A DNA stretch of 14,954 bases from Methylobacter sp. (GTDB taxonomy: Bacteria > Pseudomonadota > Gammaproteobacteria > Methylococcales > Methylomonadaceae): the NCBI GenBank assembly GCA_028714995.1, contig JAQTLI010000018.1, positions 1 to 14,954 on the forward strand, written 5' to 3'. Position numbers and translations under genes: made by a program. Positions 14,513-14,954 of the stretch are shown one piece after another. Numbering within the stretch: the stretch's first letter is position 1; each line of letters opens with the position of its first letter. The notes under the pieces were generated by a model. That model did not search any database and was not told the DNA's origin. It was given only the letters and a program-made list of their open reading frames with translations.

Positions 14513-14954
14513 TGGCCGGCCATAACAAATCCTCACAGAACGATCTAGCAAAAAAATTCTTAGATTTAATTAGTGGTTTTTTCTCAAAAAAAATCAGATC
14601 TGTTTATTATAGTGCCAGGGAATCTATAGGCGAACATAAGCGGGATATAGTTGTCTCTCAGGTTGAACATGCCTGTATGGGGCTACAGGAAACCCGGGAT
14701 GAGTTTGAGGATGCATTGGAGCGATTTAAGACTTTGGTCTGCGTCAATGAAACCTCATTAGATCATAAATATAATCTGCTTAATAGACAGTATCAGTTTT
14801 GCTGTTCTAAATCCGATACGGTAAGCGCCAGAATTAAGGCGATAGAAGAGGTGAGTGAGGCGTTATTTTTAGAATGGGAGCAGGAACTTTGCGAATATAC
14901 TAATCGTACTTTTCGCGCTCACAGTAAACAGCAGCTAAAAATAGCCCGACAGAA
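14512..14954 (+). CDS. DUF2959-family protein, 5' part
   Basis: The gene runs off the window; 147 codons are visible. From residue 34 the sequence SVYYSARESIGEHKRDIVV and the following helices (QETRDEFEDALERFKTL, then IKAIEEVSEALFLEWEQEL, then RTFRAHSKQQL) match the all-alpha, coiled-coil-like DUF2959 family of unknown function. DUF2959 members I recall usually begin with a lipoprotein signal ending just before this block. Here the first 33 residues (MAGHNKSSQNDLAKKFLDLI, then SGFFSKKIR) are polar and amphipathic, with no lipobox or Sec signal, so a cytoplasmic or peripheral location is likely. The start overlaps the upstream kinase stop by one base, placing it in the pabB operon. No function is claimed. 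Confidence 0.75.
   Translation, partial: MAGHNKSSQNDLAKKFLDLISGFFSKKIRSVYYSARESIGEHKRDIVVSQVEHACMGLQETRDEFEDALERFKTLVCVNETSLDHKYNLLNRQYQFCCSKSDTVSARIKAIEEVSEALFLEWEQELCEYTNRTFRAHSKQQLKIARQ

Overview
The window suggests a gammaproteobacterial methylotroph, probably a methanotroph of the Methylococcales. This is inferred from three things: an MxaD-like periplasmic protein followed by a secreted YVTN beta-propeller, a pabB gene translationally coupled to an MfnE-like kinase of the C1-carrier cofactor pathway, and a complete Na+-translocating NADH:quinone reductase operon. No rRNA, tRNA or CRISPR array was seen. Every recognised gene lies on the + strand.

Layout. (1) 1-282 is the 3' part of ssb, ending in the acidic SSB tip. 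(2) 283-2111 is a cassette-like region: a nucleotide-sugar (UDP-glucuronate-type) 4-epimerase gene with a TTG start and an AT-rich, AGR/ATA-containing codon style sits between two inverted copies (378-746 and 1824-2111) of an unidentified repeat. The right copy lacks about 80 bp that in the left copy is bounded by a 7-bp direct repeat. (3) 2112-2403 is the nqr upstream region, with three inverted repeats and a candidate sigma70 promoter. (4) 2404-8359 is nqrABCDEF, tightly packed with overlapping stops and starts, with both flavinylation sites, the intramembrane Cys pairs of NqrD/NqrE and the 2Fe-2S, FAD and NADH motifs of NqrF. A strong intrinsic terminator follows at 8425-8461. (5) 8620-8799 is a 59-codon nqrM, the iron-sulfur maturation factor, separated from the operon by that terminator. 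No apbE is visible. (6) 8874-10731 holds a two-CBS-domain protein and exonuclease I (sbcB) 4 nt apart. (7) 10876-12459 holds the SRPBCC/MxaD-like protein and the seven-blade YVTN propeller. A textbook terminator hairpin lies inside the signal-peptide codons of the propeller. (8) 12585-14954 holds pabB, an mfnE-like kinase and a DUF2959 gene running off the end, joined by ATGA and TAATG overlaps.

How the parts work together. Nqr couples NADH oxidation to quinone reduction and Na+ export, and NqrM supports its Fe-S assembly. PabB supplies the 4-aminobenzoate precursor and the MfnE-like kinase a methanofuran precursor step, which together suggest tetrahydromethanopterin/methanofuran C1 metabolism. 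The MxaD-like and propeller proteins would act in the periplasm, possibly with a PQQ methanol dehydrogenase encoded elsewhere. The least explained parts are the inverted-repeat epimerase cassette and the terminator embedded in coding sequence.
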